Positions 8,503 to 16,019 of a DNA stretch of 64,000 bases are shown here, in pieces. The stretch is from Spirosoma arboris (GTDB lineage Bacteria; Bacteroidota; Bacteroidia; Cytophagales; Spirosomataceae). The position numbers and the translations under genes were made by a program. Under the pieces are notes generated by a model that was not told where the DNA came from, did no database searches, and was given only the letters and a program-made list of their open reading frames with translations. The stretch covers positions 248,001 to 312,000 of the forward strand of contig NZ_WPIN01000006.1 in the NCBI RefSeq assembly GCF_009754945.1, in the 5' to 3' direction. The number at the start of each line of letters is the position of its first letter. Position 1 is the stretch's first letter.

Positions 8503-9259
8503 AAATTTCTGATGAAGCCAGTCGATCCGTTAAAAACTGGGCGTACACCGCTCGTTGTTCAGAAACTGACTCCGATACGCCATTATTTAGTAACCATTCA
8601 TCGGGCACTAATGACACAATGCCCTGAATGTGATCGGGGGTAAGTAACTGATGAAATTCACTATCGACGGCATCGAGTTCGGTAGCCTGTGGCAGCAACA
8701 CATGGTCTTTGATCTGGACGAATGGTCGTCTACTTTGCTCTGGCCATGTGGGTCCTGTATGATGCACATACAACGATGCACCGTGGTCAATTAGCCATAA
8801 TTCTTTATGCCACATGAGCATATTCGTATTACGGGCAGTGCGATCCACGTTCATCACGAAGGCATCTAACCAGACAATCTTCGATGCTAACCGGGCATCG
8901 ACATGATTTAGAATTGGATCGAATGTGATAGACCCAGACAGGTAATGAAGTCCAAGATTTAGGCCCTCACTGGCCCGCAGCAAATCCTGAATTTCTTCGT
9001 CAGGCTCTGTGCGGCCAAAGGCTTCATCGAGATTGACAAACACAATTTCTGGGATACGCAGGCCAAGCGCCCGGGCAATTTCACCCGCAATGAGCTCGGC
9101 AATCAGGGCTTTAGTACCCTGTCCTGCCCCGCGAAACTTAAGAACGTACAAAAACTCGTCGTCGGCTTCGACAAGAGCGGGTAGTGAACCACCTTCGCGC
9201 AACGGCTTAGCGTAGCGAGTCACATTAACAGTTCGGAGATCAGGTTGAGTATACGACAC
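8462..9259 (-). CDS. HipA-like (PI3/4-kinase-fold) protein kinase
   Basis: 265 residues. 'EFLYVLKFRGAGQGTKALIAELIAGEIARALGL' gives the nucleotide-binding beta-strand with its Lys, a Gly-rich turn and the helix with the conserved Glu. 'WLDAFVMNVDRTARNTNML' carries the catalytic D..N motif, and 'LWLIDHGASLYVH' supplies the metal-binding Asp (IDHG where HipA has DFD-like). It lacks the N-terminal HipA domain and is far shorter than the 440-residue HipA toxin. There is no HipB-like antitoxin gene. It is the first gene of a two-gene unit with DUF3037. Kinase activity is inferred; the target is unknown. Confidence 0.75.
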   Translation of the reverse strand: MSYTQPDLRTVNVTRYAKPLREGGSLPALVEADDEFLYVLKFRGAGQGTKALIAELIAGEIARALGLRIPEIVFVNLDEAFGRTEPDEEIQDLLRASEGLNLGLHYLSGSITFDPILNHVDARLASKIVWLDAFVMNVDRTARNTNMLMWHKELWLIDHGASLYVHHTGPTWPEQSRRPFVQIKDHVLLPQATELDAVDSEFHQLLTPDHIQGIVSLVPDEWLLNNGVSESVSEQRAVYAQFLTDRLASSEIFVNAAKDARNALV

Positions 9260-9567
9260 AATGTAAGTAGGCCTCTAAGCTTCTCTAGCTCGGCGGTGTA
9301 AATCTACACTTAGCAGAAGCGCCTGAGAAATTTAGGACTAATTTTTAAAAGAAGAGAGCTTCCTACCTGCATGAGTATCGTCTTATACAGATCTGGAGCC
9401 AATAGACAGGATAATCCTGTTAGTTATTAACCCATTGCTACCAGTTGTTAATCCGGTCGAGTCCAGTGACTTTGGCGCATCTATATTTGCCACGGTCAAT
9501 CAGGAAAGCCACCCAGTATGGGCGTATCGACTGATTTATTCATGCAAAACTAAATGTCAACAATACA
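9260..9567. other. 308-base non-coding gap
   Basis: This region lies between the divergent HipA-like kinase gene (leftward) and the unknown gene at 9568 (rightward), so it must hold both promoters. A perfect -7 box TATATTTG lies at 9482-9489 on the + strand, 79 bases before the start at 9568, without a clear -33 element. I see no RNA gene, repeat or convincing gene remnant. Short reading frames here look random. Confidence 0.5.
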
Positions 9568-10233
9568 ATGAACTCAATCAATTTGATGCCAGAACATTCA
9601 ATCGCTCCCTATGCCAATGAAGGCTTGAATAGAATCTATGGGCTTCTATTTTGTGATACCATTGACTTATACAAATCAGAAACGAAGCCTACGGGCTACC
9701 CATGGGATACGTTGCTTTCCGACAATCCCGATCCTAACGAACTGACGGCCATTACGACCGATAATACTCTGGAAACAAGGCAGCAGCTACTAGCCTATAA
9801 TCTGCTGCGGGCAAAAGGTTTTCCTGTTCATACGAAAGCTCTTTTGGGCGTCATTATTGAGGTTTCCTTAGGTGATGGGCTCGATGTATTAGCAGCTTAT
9901 AGTGACGGCACCTGCCGCTATATCAACCATATTGAAAGTCTCCTGGTTTGGGATACCCAGACCGAAAAAACTAATCAGCTGGTTGGGCAGCTTTTTTCTG
10001 ATAGCCTTAACGTTGTCAAGCGGATTGGTCCCTGGGATCAGGCACGCACCACGTTTCCTGGCGAAGGCATGGTTAAATTGACTTTCCTGGTTTCGGATGG
10101 TCTTTATTTTGGACAAGGTCCATTTGATGTTTTACAAAACGACTCGATGGGTGGACCTGTTATTGACTCGGCCACCCGATTAATGACATATTTGATCGAT
10201 CAACGGATAGCCAGTAATAAATCGACGAAATAG
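9568..10233 (+). CDS. uncharacterised protein
   Basis: 221 residues, with no signal peptide and no transmembrane segment; probably a cytosolic alpha/beta protein. I do not recognise a named domain. Visible features are 'EHSIAPYANEGLNRIYGLLFCD' near the start, a central 'GVIIEVSLGDGLDVLAAYSDGTCRYINH' that looks like a beta-hairpin module, and 'EGMVKLTFLVSDGLYFGQGPF' near the end. ATG 9568 is taken as the start; Met8 (9589) is possible. A strong hairpin follows at 10258, so it is probably a single-gene transcript. Reading-frame quality and codon use match the neighbours, so the gene appears real. Confidence 0.7.
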   Translation: MNSINLMPEHSIAPYANEGLNRIYGLLFCDTIDLYKSETKPTGYPWDTLLSDNPDPNELTAITTDNTLETRQQLLAYNLLRAKGFPVHTKALLGVIIEVSLGDGLDVLAAYSDGTCRYINHIESLLVWDTQTEKTNQLVGQLFSDSLNVVKRIGPWDQARTTFPGEGMVKLTFLVSDGLYFGQGPFDVLQNDSMGGPVIDSATRLMTYLIDQRIASNKSTK

Positions 10234-10257
10234 CGGACAGTTGTTACACTATACATT

Positions 10258-10303
10258 CATAAACAAGGGCGCCACTTATTGCTGAGTGGCGCCCTTGTTT
10301 ATG
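10258..10303. terminator. 19-bp perfect hairpin
   Basis: CATAAACAAGGGCGCCACT (10258-10276) pairs perfectly with 10285-10303 across an 8-base loop, 25 bases after the stop at 10233. The downstream arm ends in CCTTGTTTATG, giving a weak T-rich tail. It is the probable terminator of the gene at 9568. Confidence 0.75.
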
Positions 10304-10353
10304 AACGTGTTAAGTCTGTATACGAGCAGTTAATTATCTGGGCAGGTATCCGA

Positions 10354-10361
10354 TATTTTTG
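10354..10361 (+). promoter_or_regulatory. -7 box of the PHP/phosphodiesterase gene
   Basis: TATTTTTG matches TAnnTTTG exactly. Transcription would start near 10367. This lies after the upstream in-frame ATG at 10359, so the ATG at 10395 is the start. Confidence 0.55.
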
Positions 10362-10394
10362 CATTATTGTCTTCCTAAACGCCCACCCGATTCA

Positions 10395-12338
10395 ATGCAA
10401 CGAACGATACGCTTAAGTCTGCTTATTCTTACCCTCGCCACTACTATAACGCAGGCACAAAACTGGTATAAAGGTAACCTGCACACGCACTCGCTCTGGA
10501 GCGATGGCGACGATTATCCAGAAATGGTTATGGACTGGTATAAAGCAAATGGCTACCAGTTTGTGGGTCTATCGGATCACAATATTTTGCAGGATGTTGA
10601 GAAATGGGTAAACGTTCCCCATCAGCAAGATCGGCGACGAACGTTTGAGCGATACCTGCGCACCTTTGGCCCCGATTGGGTAGTGTACCAGAAAGGCCCC
10701 AATGACTCCCTTAAAGTCCGGCTTAAAAAACTGGACGAATACCGAAATTACTTTGAAGAATCTGGTAAGTTTTTGATAATCAAAAATGAAGAACTTTCGA
10801 CTAGCTATCAGGGTAAACCCATTCATATCAATGTCACCAATGTGAAGAACCTCATTCGGCCGCTACCGGGCAATAGTGTAGCCGATGTGATGCAGAATAA
10901 TATTGATCTGGTGGTGGCGCAACGGCGTCTGACAGGGCAACCCATGTTCCCGCACATTAACCACCCCAATTTTTATTACGCCGTCAAGGCCGAAGACCTG
11001 ATGCAGCTTCGCCATGAGCGATTCTTCGAAGTCTTTAATGGTCACCATTTAGTCAACAACTATGGGGATAGTACCCACGAAGGCACTGAGTCGATGTGGG
11101 ATAAAATAAACCTGCATTTTCTGCAACAGGGACGCCCGCTGATGTATGGCATGGGTACTGACGATAGCCATAATTATTACTTTTTTGGTCCTTCGTTCAG
11201 TAATTCAGGGCGGAGTTGGGTTATGGTCAATGCCCCTGATTTAACACCCAAAGCCCTGATTGAAGCTATGGAGGCTGGCCGATTCTATATAAGCTCGGGT
11301 GTGACGTTAAAGCAATTGCCCCAGACCGGAAACATACTTACCGTACGTGTTAAAACGGAGCCGGACGTAACGTACCGAATTCAGTTTTTCGGTATTCGTA
11401 AGGGCAACCAACAGGTTGAATTACTTCGCGAAGTAGCCGATACTTCGGCCAGTTATACGCTGACGGATGATATCCTGTTGCTCAGGGCCAAGATTATCTC
11501 CAGCAAGCCCAAATACAACCCATTTATGCCGGGCGATCTTGAAACCGCCTGGACACAGCCCATTGCCCAGCGGCCAGTACCGCAGCCAATCGCGAGTGTT
11601 GTTGCCTTACCGAACGCACATGCCCATAACGATTATGAGCAGTCGCGACCACTCTGGGATGCGCTGGACAATGGGTTCGCCAGCGTCGAAGCGGATGTAC
11701 ACCTGATTGATGATACATTGTATGTTGCCCACGACCGACCTGCGTTCAAAAATCCGGCGTCAACACTTGAGAATCTGTATCTGAAGCCACTGGCTGACCG
11801 GATAAAACAAAATGGTGGGCGAGTCCTGACAAATTATGCTGGGCCATTTTATCTTATGATTGATGCTAAAACTAATGCGGACAGTACTTATCTGGCCTTA
11901 GAAAAGCTTCTACAACGGTATCGTTCGGTATTAACTACCGGAAATCAATCTAAAAATCAGACGGGTATTGTTACTGTCGTTTTGTCGGGTAATCGACCTA
12001 TGGCAACCGTTGTAAAAGCCAAAGAACGGTTGCTTACGCTGGATGGGCGCCCAGCCGATTTAGGTAAGGGCTATAATTCGGCGGTAATGCCCCTTATTAG
12101 TGATTCGTACCCTAACCAACTTAGCTGGAGAGGGAAAGGCGATATACCTGCTGATGAGTTCCAAAAGCTGCGCCAACTGGTTGATCGAGTGCATAAAGAA
12201 GGGAAGAAACTGAGACTCTGGGCAAGCCCTGAAGATCCCGTTGTTTGGGTTAAACTGCGTGAAGCGGGCGTCGATTTTATTAGTACGGATCAACTGGTGC
12301 TGGCACGGGATTTTCTGTTGAAAGACTCTGGTAAATAA
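10395..12338 (+). CDS. exported PHP phosphoesterase fused to a GDPD/PI-PLC-like domain
   Basis: 647 residues from ATG 10395; this start gives a clean signal peptide ('LSLLILTLATTITQAQ') and lies below the promoter. Residues about 24-310 are a PHP domain: 'NLHTHSLWSDGD' with metal ligands H30 and H32, 'GLSDHN', 'NEE', 'PHINHPN' and 'GTDDSHNY'. Residues about 405-645 form a second TIM-barrel like glycerophosphodiester phosphodiesterases or PI-PLC: 'NAHAHNDYEQSRPLWDAL', 'ASVEADVHLIDDTLYVAHDRP' and 'GVDFISTDQLVLARDFL'. Two exported phosphodiester- or phosphomonoester-cleaving modules in one chain suggest stepwise breakdown of a phospholipid headgroup or similar ester in the periplasm. Substrate is unknown. 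Confidence 0.82.
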   Translation: MQRTIRLSLLILTLATTITQAQNWYKGNLHTHSLWSDGDDYPEMVMDWYKANGYQFVGLSDHNILQDVEKWVNVPHQQDRRRTFERYLRTFGPDWVVYQKGPNDSLKVRLKKLDEYRNYFEESGKFLIIKNEELSTSYQGKPIHINVTNVKNLIRPLPGNSVADVMQNNIDLVVAQRRLTGQPMFPHINHPNFYYAVKAEDLMQLRHERFFEVFNGHHLVNNYGDSTHEGTESMWDKINLHFLQQGRPLMYGMGTDDSHNYYFFGPSFSNSGRSWVMVNAPDLTPKALIEAMEAGRFYISSGVTLKQLPQTGNILTVRVKTEPDVTYRIQFFGIRKGNQQVELLREVADTSASYTLTDDILLLRAKIISSKPKYNPFMPGDLETAWTQPIAQRPVPQPIASVVALPNAHAHNDYEQSRPLWDALDNGFASVEADVHLIDDTLYVAHDRPAFKNPASTLENLYLKPLADRIKQNGGRVLTNYAGPFYLMIDAKTNADSTYLALEKLLQRYRSVLTTGNQSKNQTGIVTVVLSGNRPMATVVKAKERLLTLDGRPADLGKGYNSAVMPLISDSYPNQLSWRGKGDIPADEFQKLRQLVDRVHKEGKKLRLWASPEDPVVWVKLREAGVDFISTDQLVLARDFLLKDSGK

Positions 12339-12375
12339 CTCAACGTCATGTGCTAAAGGCTTTTTCTGTCGGCGA

Positions 12376-12407
12376 TTGTTAATTTATCCCAAATGCACCT
12401 TAATTTG
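12376..12407 (+). promoter_or_regulatory. promoter of serine hydrolase gene
   Basis: TTG at 12376-12378 and TTAATTTG at 12400-12407 (one mismatch to TAnnTTTG) are 21 bases apart, the usual Bacteroidota spacing. The predicted start of transcription, near 12414, excludes the upstream in-frame ATG at 12393 and supports translation from 12432. Confidence 0.45.
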
Positions 12408-12431
12408 GTAAACCTATACAACCGCTCCTGC

Positions 12432-13538
12432 ATGAAAACCAGCCCCGCTACGATTTTATTCATACTTACTTTATTATTGAACTCCCTTTCACAGGCTCAG
12501 ACGAACTCACCCGCTTTATTGGATAAAGAGTTAAACACGCTCTTCGCCAGCGTACCCGACTTTAGTGGCGTCGTGCTCATCGCCGACAAGGGTAAGCCAG
12601 TTTATCAGAAGGCATTTGGTTATAAAAATTTCGAGACGAAAGAGCCGGTAACAACGGCATCCATTTTCGAACTGGCGTCAGTCTCAAAACAGTTTACGGC
12701 TATGACCATCATGATGCTAAAGCAGCAGGGTAAATTAGCCTACGATGATCTACTTGAAAAGTACATTCCAGGTTTGCCGTACCCCGGTATCACCATTCGG
12801 CATCTGTTGAATCATACGTCTGGCTTGCCTGATTATCAGGATGTAATGGACAAACACTGGGATAAAAGCAAGGTGGCGAACAACGCCGATAATATTGCCT
12901 ATTTGATTCAATATCACCCGGCTAAATTAGCTGAGCCGGGGGCCAAATATGAATACAGCAATACGGGCTATATGCTCCTCGCCAGCATTACCGAAAAGGC
13001 GTCGGGGCAAGATTTTATCGAATTTTGCCGGACGCGAATTTTCAGGCCGGTTGGTATGACACATACAGATATTCGTACTCGCGAGGAGAAGATTAAATTG
13101 CCAGACATGGCCTGGGGGTATATGTACGTGCCTGAAAAAAAACGATACATACGAGCTGACTCCTTCCCCGAATTCAATTATGCGATTTGGCTGGGCAACC
13201 GAAAAGGACCCGGTCGCATCAGTTCCACGGTCGGCGATTTGTTGAAATGGGATCGTGCCTTATATACCAATCAGCTAGTGAGCCAACAGACCCTCAAAGA
13301 TGCCTTTGTGCCAGCCAAATTGACTGATGGTTCGTTCACACATTATGGCTTTGGCTGGGAATTGAAGCAGAGCGATAAGCTGGGTAAAGTCGTATGGCAC
13401 GATGGCGATAATCCCGGCTATAAAACGCAGATTATTCGCTATATCGATGCCGATAAAACGATCATTCTGCTTTGTAATAACGCCCACGAAAAGTTGCCGG
13501 TTATTCTGAAAACGATAGAATCGCTGGTCGAGAAATAA
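12432..13538 (+). CDS. exported class C beta-lactamase-like serine hydrolase
   Basis: 368 residues from ATG 12432, which directly begins a signal peptide ('ILFILTLLLNSLSQAQ'). All motifs of the class C/DD-peptidase fold are present: S83-V-S-K86 in 'LASVSKQFTAM', Y175-S-N177 in 'YEYSNTGYML', and the third motif as H-D-G in 'VVWHDGDNPGYKTQI'. 'IRHLLNHTSGLPDYQ' is the conserved family segment. Likely a periplasmic esterase, peptidase or DD-carboxypeptidase. It follows the PHP gene by 93 bases but has its own promoter-like sequence. It is convergent with the fasciclin gene, with only 7 bases between the stops. Confidence 0.9.
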   Translation: MKTSPATILFILTLLLNSLSQAQTNSPALLDKELNTLFASVPDFSGVVLIADKGKPVYQKAFGYKNFETKEPVTTASIFELASVSKQFTAMTIMMLKQQGKLAYDDLLEKYIPGLPYPGITIRHLLNHTSGLPDYQDVMDKHWDKSKVANNADNIAYLIQYHPAKLAEPGAKYEYSNTGYMLLASITEKASGQDFIEFCRTRIFRPVGMTHTDIRTREEKIKLPDMAWGYMYVPEKKRYIRADSFPEFNYAIWLGNRKGPGRISSTVGDLLKWDRALYTNQLVSQQTLKDAFVPAKLTDGSFTHYGFGWELKQSDKLGKVVWHDGDNPGYKTQIIRYIDADKTIILLCNNAHEKLPVILKTIESLVEK

Positions 13539-13545
13539 CGTCGTT

Positions 13546-14130
13546 TTATCGAACTACGGGCCCCTTCGCTGAAGCTGCCTGCAGTACCTTATTGATAGAA
13601 TATATTACACCGTTGGTGGCTCGAACGTTTCCCTGAATAACATCGGCGACCGTGCCGCGTCCGTCTTCGATGGTGATGTGGTCTTCCTGCTTGTGTATAG
13701 TTAAAATTTGACCCGTCAGGTTAGTTAGCGTCTGCCCATCTCTCAGTTGATCAGAGGTTAGCCGCCCTTTCACAACATGGTAAGCCAGTAATTGAATGAG
13801 CCGGTTTTTGCTTGATGGCAAGAGTAATTCATCTAGTTCCTCCTTCGAAAATTCAGTAAAAGCGCCGTTGTTGGGGGCAAAAACTGTATAAGGACCTGCC
13901 CCTGAAGCCTGTTTTGTTAACCCTGAAGCTTTCAGCAACTGAAGCAATGTAGTGTGGTCAGGCGATTCGGCCGCACTGAGAGCCAGCGTATTGCCGGTTT
14001 TCACGCCACTTGCTATCAAAACGCCATTTGTCGTAGATGAAGTTGCCGAAGGCATGTTCTGGGCAACGGTTGGCAAACTGCAAAGGACGAACCCTGTCAG
14101 GCAAAAAACAATCGTATGATTCGGTTTCAT
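13546..14130 (-). CDS. fasciclin (FAS1) domain exported protein
   Basis: 194 residues with a signal peptide ('IVFCLTGFVLCSLPTVAQ') and one FAS1 domain at about residues 55-190. Both FAS1 conserved boxes are visible: H1 'GPYTVFAPNNGAFTEF' and H2 'LLAYHVVKGRLTSDQL', followed by 'ADVIQGNVRATNGVIYSINKVLQ'. FAS1 domains mediate adhesion or protein-protein contacts at the cell surface; one domain is typical for Bacteroidota secreted forms. It is a single gene, with no obvious operon partner, and convergent with the serine hydrolase. Confidence 0.93.
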   Translation of the reverse strand: MKPNHTIVFCLTGFVLCSLPTVAQNMPSATSSTTNGVLIASGVKTGNTLALSAAESPDHTTLLQLLKASGLTKQASGAGPYTVFAPNNGAFTEFSKEELDELLLPSSKNRLIQLLAYHVVKGRLTSDQLRDGQTLTNLTGQILTIHKQEDHITIEDGRGTVADVIQGNVRATNGVIYSINKVLQAASAKGPVVR

Positions 14131-14262
14131 GATTAATCAATTTTCATTAGCCAGAGTGGAATACTGGATAGTTGAGCGTAGGCTTAACCTTGCAAATCCT
14201 TGATTGTTTTTTGACCCATACTAAGCTGAGTGGATTTAAATCGCTTCTTAATTTATTGAGAC

Positions 14263-14727
14263 TTATTTCAGGGCCATCTCCATCCGAATATCAGCACGAC
14301 TATAGGGCGTTGGTACACTAGGGACTTCATGGAAGCCCACGCTGGCATACATAGTAAGCGCTGGCGTAAGTATCCGGTTCGATTCCAGCCAGACAGTTTT
14401 AATACCTAGTTGTCGAGCATAATCAATAGCATCTACACATAGTTTTTTGCCAATGCCTTTTCCTTGTGTACCCGGTGAAACAGCCATTTTAGCCAATTCG
14501 AAACCTGTTGCTCCCATGTTGATCATAGCTACACAACCAACGATGTCGTCGCCAATCTTGGCCAGAAAGATTTGGCCATCGTTTGGCAGGATATACGTTT
14601 CGGGTTGATCTAGCTGCTCCAGGTCGTGCGGTTCAACTGTAAAATAGCGGGAAATCCATTCGATGTTCAGACGCTTAAAATCAGGTTGGTATTCAGGTGA
14701 GTAGGAAATGATAGAAATGTCAGTCAT
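14263..14727 (-). CDS. GNAT-family N-acetyltransferase
   Basis: 154 residues, the length of a single GNAT domain. The acetyl-CoA site is in 'LAKMAVSPGTQGKGIGKKLC' (Q-x-x-G-x-G loop), and 'SVGFHEVP' is the typical beta6 segment. The N-terminal 'FKRLNIEWISRYFTVEPHDLEQLDQPE' recurs in GNAT proteins found fused to or next to MarR regulators. Here the MarR gene ends 10 bases upstream, so they form an operon. The acetylated substrate, probably a small amine or drug, is not evident. Confidence 0.9.
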   Translation of the reverse strand: MTDISIISYSPEYQPDFKRLNIEWISRYFTVEPHDLEQLDQPETYILPNDGQIFLAKIGDDIVGCVAMINMGATGFELAKMAVSPGTQGKGIGKKLCVDAIDYARQLGIKTVWLESNRILTPALTMYASVGFHEVPSVPTPYSRADIRMEMALK

Positions 14728-14737
14728 GGTCTTGCAA

Positions 14738-15229
14738 TTAATTAATTTTCGTTCGGTTCAATTGATCCTGAATACGGTCATAGAAGGTGCGTTTGGCCAA
14801 TTGGTCTTCCATTTCCTGGAGCGAGGCTAGCAGATTGTGCGTCTGGTTTCCCAGCATCTCCTGATTGACCGCAATAAAGGCATCCCATAAAGGCTGGAGT
14901 TTAGGGAGCATCTCGAGGCCGGTTTCACTAAGCGTCAACAATCGTTTTCGGCCATCCTGCTCCGACTTGGCAGATGTAATCAGATTATGCTTTTCCAGTT
15001 CATTAATTACCTGAATTACAGCGGGGTGAGTAATGCCCAGTCGATCAGCTATTTCCATAACGGCCACGGGTCCTTGCCGGGCAATGAGCACAAAAATGGT
15101 TGCCCAGCGCACATCGAAATCCACTCCCGATTGCCGATAGGTGGCGGTTACGCCCTGCCAATACACATCACTTAATCGCCTGAGTCGGCTGGCAAGCGCT
15201 AACTCGGCCATTTCGGCCATAAAATCCAT
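14738..15229 (-). CDS. MarR-family transcriptional regulator
   Basis: 163 residues with a winged helix-turn-helix: 'AVMEIADRLGITHPAVIQVINELEKHNLI' is the helix-turn-helix and 'SEQDGRKRLLTLSETGLEML' the wing with the DGR motif. N- and C-terminal helices would form the dimer. The gene is first in a two-gene unit with the GNAT gene and divergent from the exported RidA gene. The 5' leader holds a clear dyad (15233-15260) starting 4 bases before the ATG, so autorepression is likely, possibly with control of the RidA gene as well. Confidence 0.92.
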   Translation of the reverse strand: MDFMAEMAELALASRLRRLSDVYWQGVTATYRQSGVDFDVRWATIFVLIARQGPVAVMEIADRLGITHPAVIQVINELEKHNLITSAKSEQDGRKRLLTLSETGLEMLPKLQPLWDAFIAVNQEMLGNQTHNLLASLQEMEDQLAKRTFYDRIQDQLNRTKIN

Positions 15230-15232
15230 AAT

Positions 15233-15260
15233 ATGTAAGTACTTACGTAAGAAGTTACAT
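15233..15260. promoter_or_regulatory. candidate MarR operator
   Basis: The dyad reads ATGTAA-GTAC-TTACGTAA-GAAG-TTACAT: outer arms ATGTAA/TTACAT are perfectly complementary and the centre TTACGTAA is self-complementary. An overlapping perfect 12-base palindrome GTAAGTACTTAC lies at 15235-15246. It starts 4 bases upstream of the MarR start codon, between divergent genes. Confidence 0.65.
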
Positions 15261-15363
15261 AATTAGAAAAAACTTTTATCGTTGTCAAGAAACCGTTCAA
15301 TTATTTCTATCGAACGCCTTAGTAGTGATACGCGCTCATTGGATAGATTTGTTAGAAAAAACG

Positions 15364-15834
15364 ATGCTTATGAACCACATTCGACAATTTCTTCTCTTAC
15401 TAAGTCTGCTATTAAGTGCGCCCGCTCTATTTGGTCAGCAACTCCAGTACATTAATCCACCTGGTTTGCCTACCTCTAAAAATTACACCCAGATCGTAGT
15501 GATACAAGCGAGCCGAGTTGCCTACATTTCAGGGCAGGTATCGAGTAATGCAAAGGGCGAAATCATAAACAAAGGTGATTTCCGCGGACAAACGAAGCAG
15601 GTACTTGAAAACCTCAAAATAGCATTAGCCTCAATGGGCGCTACCTTTGCCGACGTCATTAAAACAACGACTTATGTTGTCAATACAGATGCCGAAAAGA
15701 TCGGCATCGTACGGGAAATAAGGGGGCAGTATTTTACCGCACCTAATCCACCAGCAAGCACATACGTTGGTGTACAGGGTCTGTATGACAAAGATGTATT
15801 GATTGAAATTGAAGCGACTGTCGCCTTAAAATGA
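15364..15834 (+). CDS. exported RidA/YjgF-family protein
   Basis: 156 residues from ATG 15364 (Met3 at 15370 is equally plausible). The N-terminus is a signal peptide ('FLLLLSLLLSAPALFGQ'). The mature part is one RidA domain: 'AYISGQVSSNAKGEI' and 'QTKQVLENLKIALASMGATFADVIKTTTYV' precede the C-terminal 'VLIEIEATVAL'. Cytosolic RidA deaminates reactive enamine/imine intermediates using an Arg in a conserved C-terminal region. That position here reads 'PASTYVGVQGLYDKD', with no Arg in the usual R-x-x-V-x-V place, so imine deaminase activity is doubtful. Divergent from the MarR/GNAT unit. Confidence 0.83.
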   Translation: MLMNHIRQFLLLLSLLLSAPALFGQQLQYINPPGLPTSKNYTQIVVIQASRVAYISGQVSSNAKGEIINKGDFRGQTKQVLENLKIALASMGATFADVIKTTTYVVNTDAEKIGIVREIRGQYFTAPNPPASTYVGVQGLYDKDVLIEIEATVALK

Positions 15835-15981
15835 GGACTATAGACAGAATATCTAGCAACAAAATCCCCAGTTCCTTTAAATAAGCTGATACTAAAGTAT
15901 TTTGGCTCAAATAGGGATTCTGCTGACTGCTTCTTATTTTTGCACTTTACTAAGAAACAAAACGTCGTGAAGTGGTAGTCA

Positions 15982-15989
15982 TACATTTG
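15982..15989 (+). promoter_or_regulatory. -7 box of ahcY
   Basis: TACATTTG matches TAnnTTTG exactly and lies 30 bases before the ahcY ATG. No clear -33 TTTG is seen. I found no SAH-riboswitch-like pairing in the leader. Confidence 0.5.
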
Positions 15990-16019
15990 TATTGAACACG
16001 TCACAAATCGCAAATCGAT

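Noticed and set aside
8462..9259. hipBA toxin-antitoxin locus
   Set aside because: No HipB-like helix-turn-helix gene is adjacent and the kinase lacks the HipA N-terminal domain, so persister-toxin labelling is unsupported.
9435..9620. 61-codon ORF at 9435 as a small gene
   Set aside because: It overlaps the start of the gene at 9568 in another frame, shows no family resemblance and covers the likely promoter.
14370..14395. tRNA-like T-loop word GGTTCGATTCC
   Set aside because: It lies inside the GNAT coding frame, and no acceptor or anticodon arm can be drawn around it.
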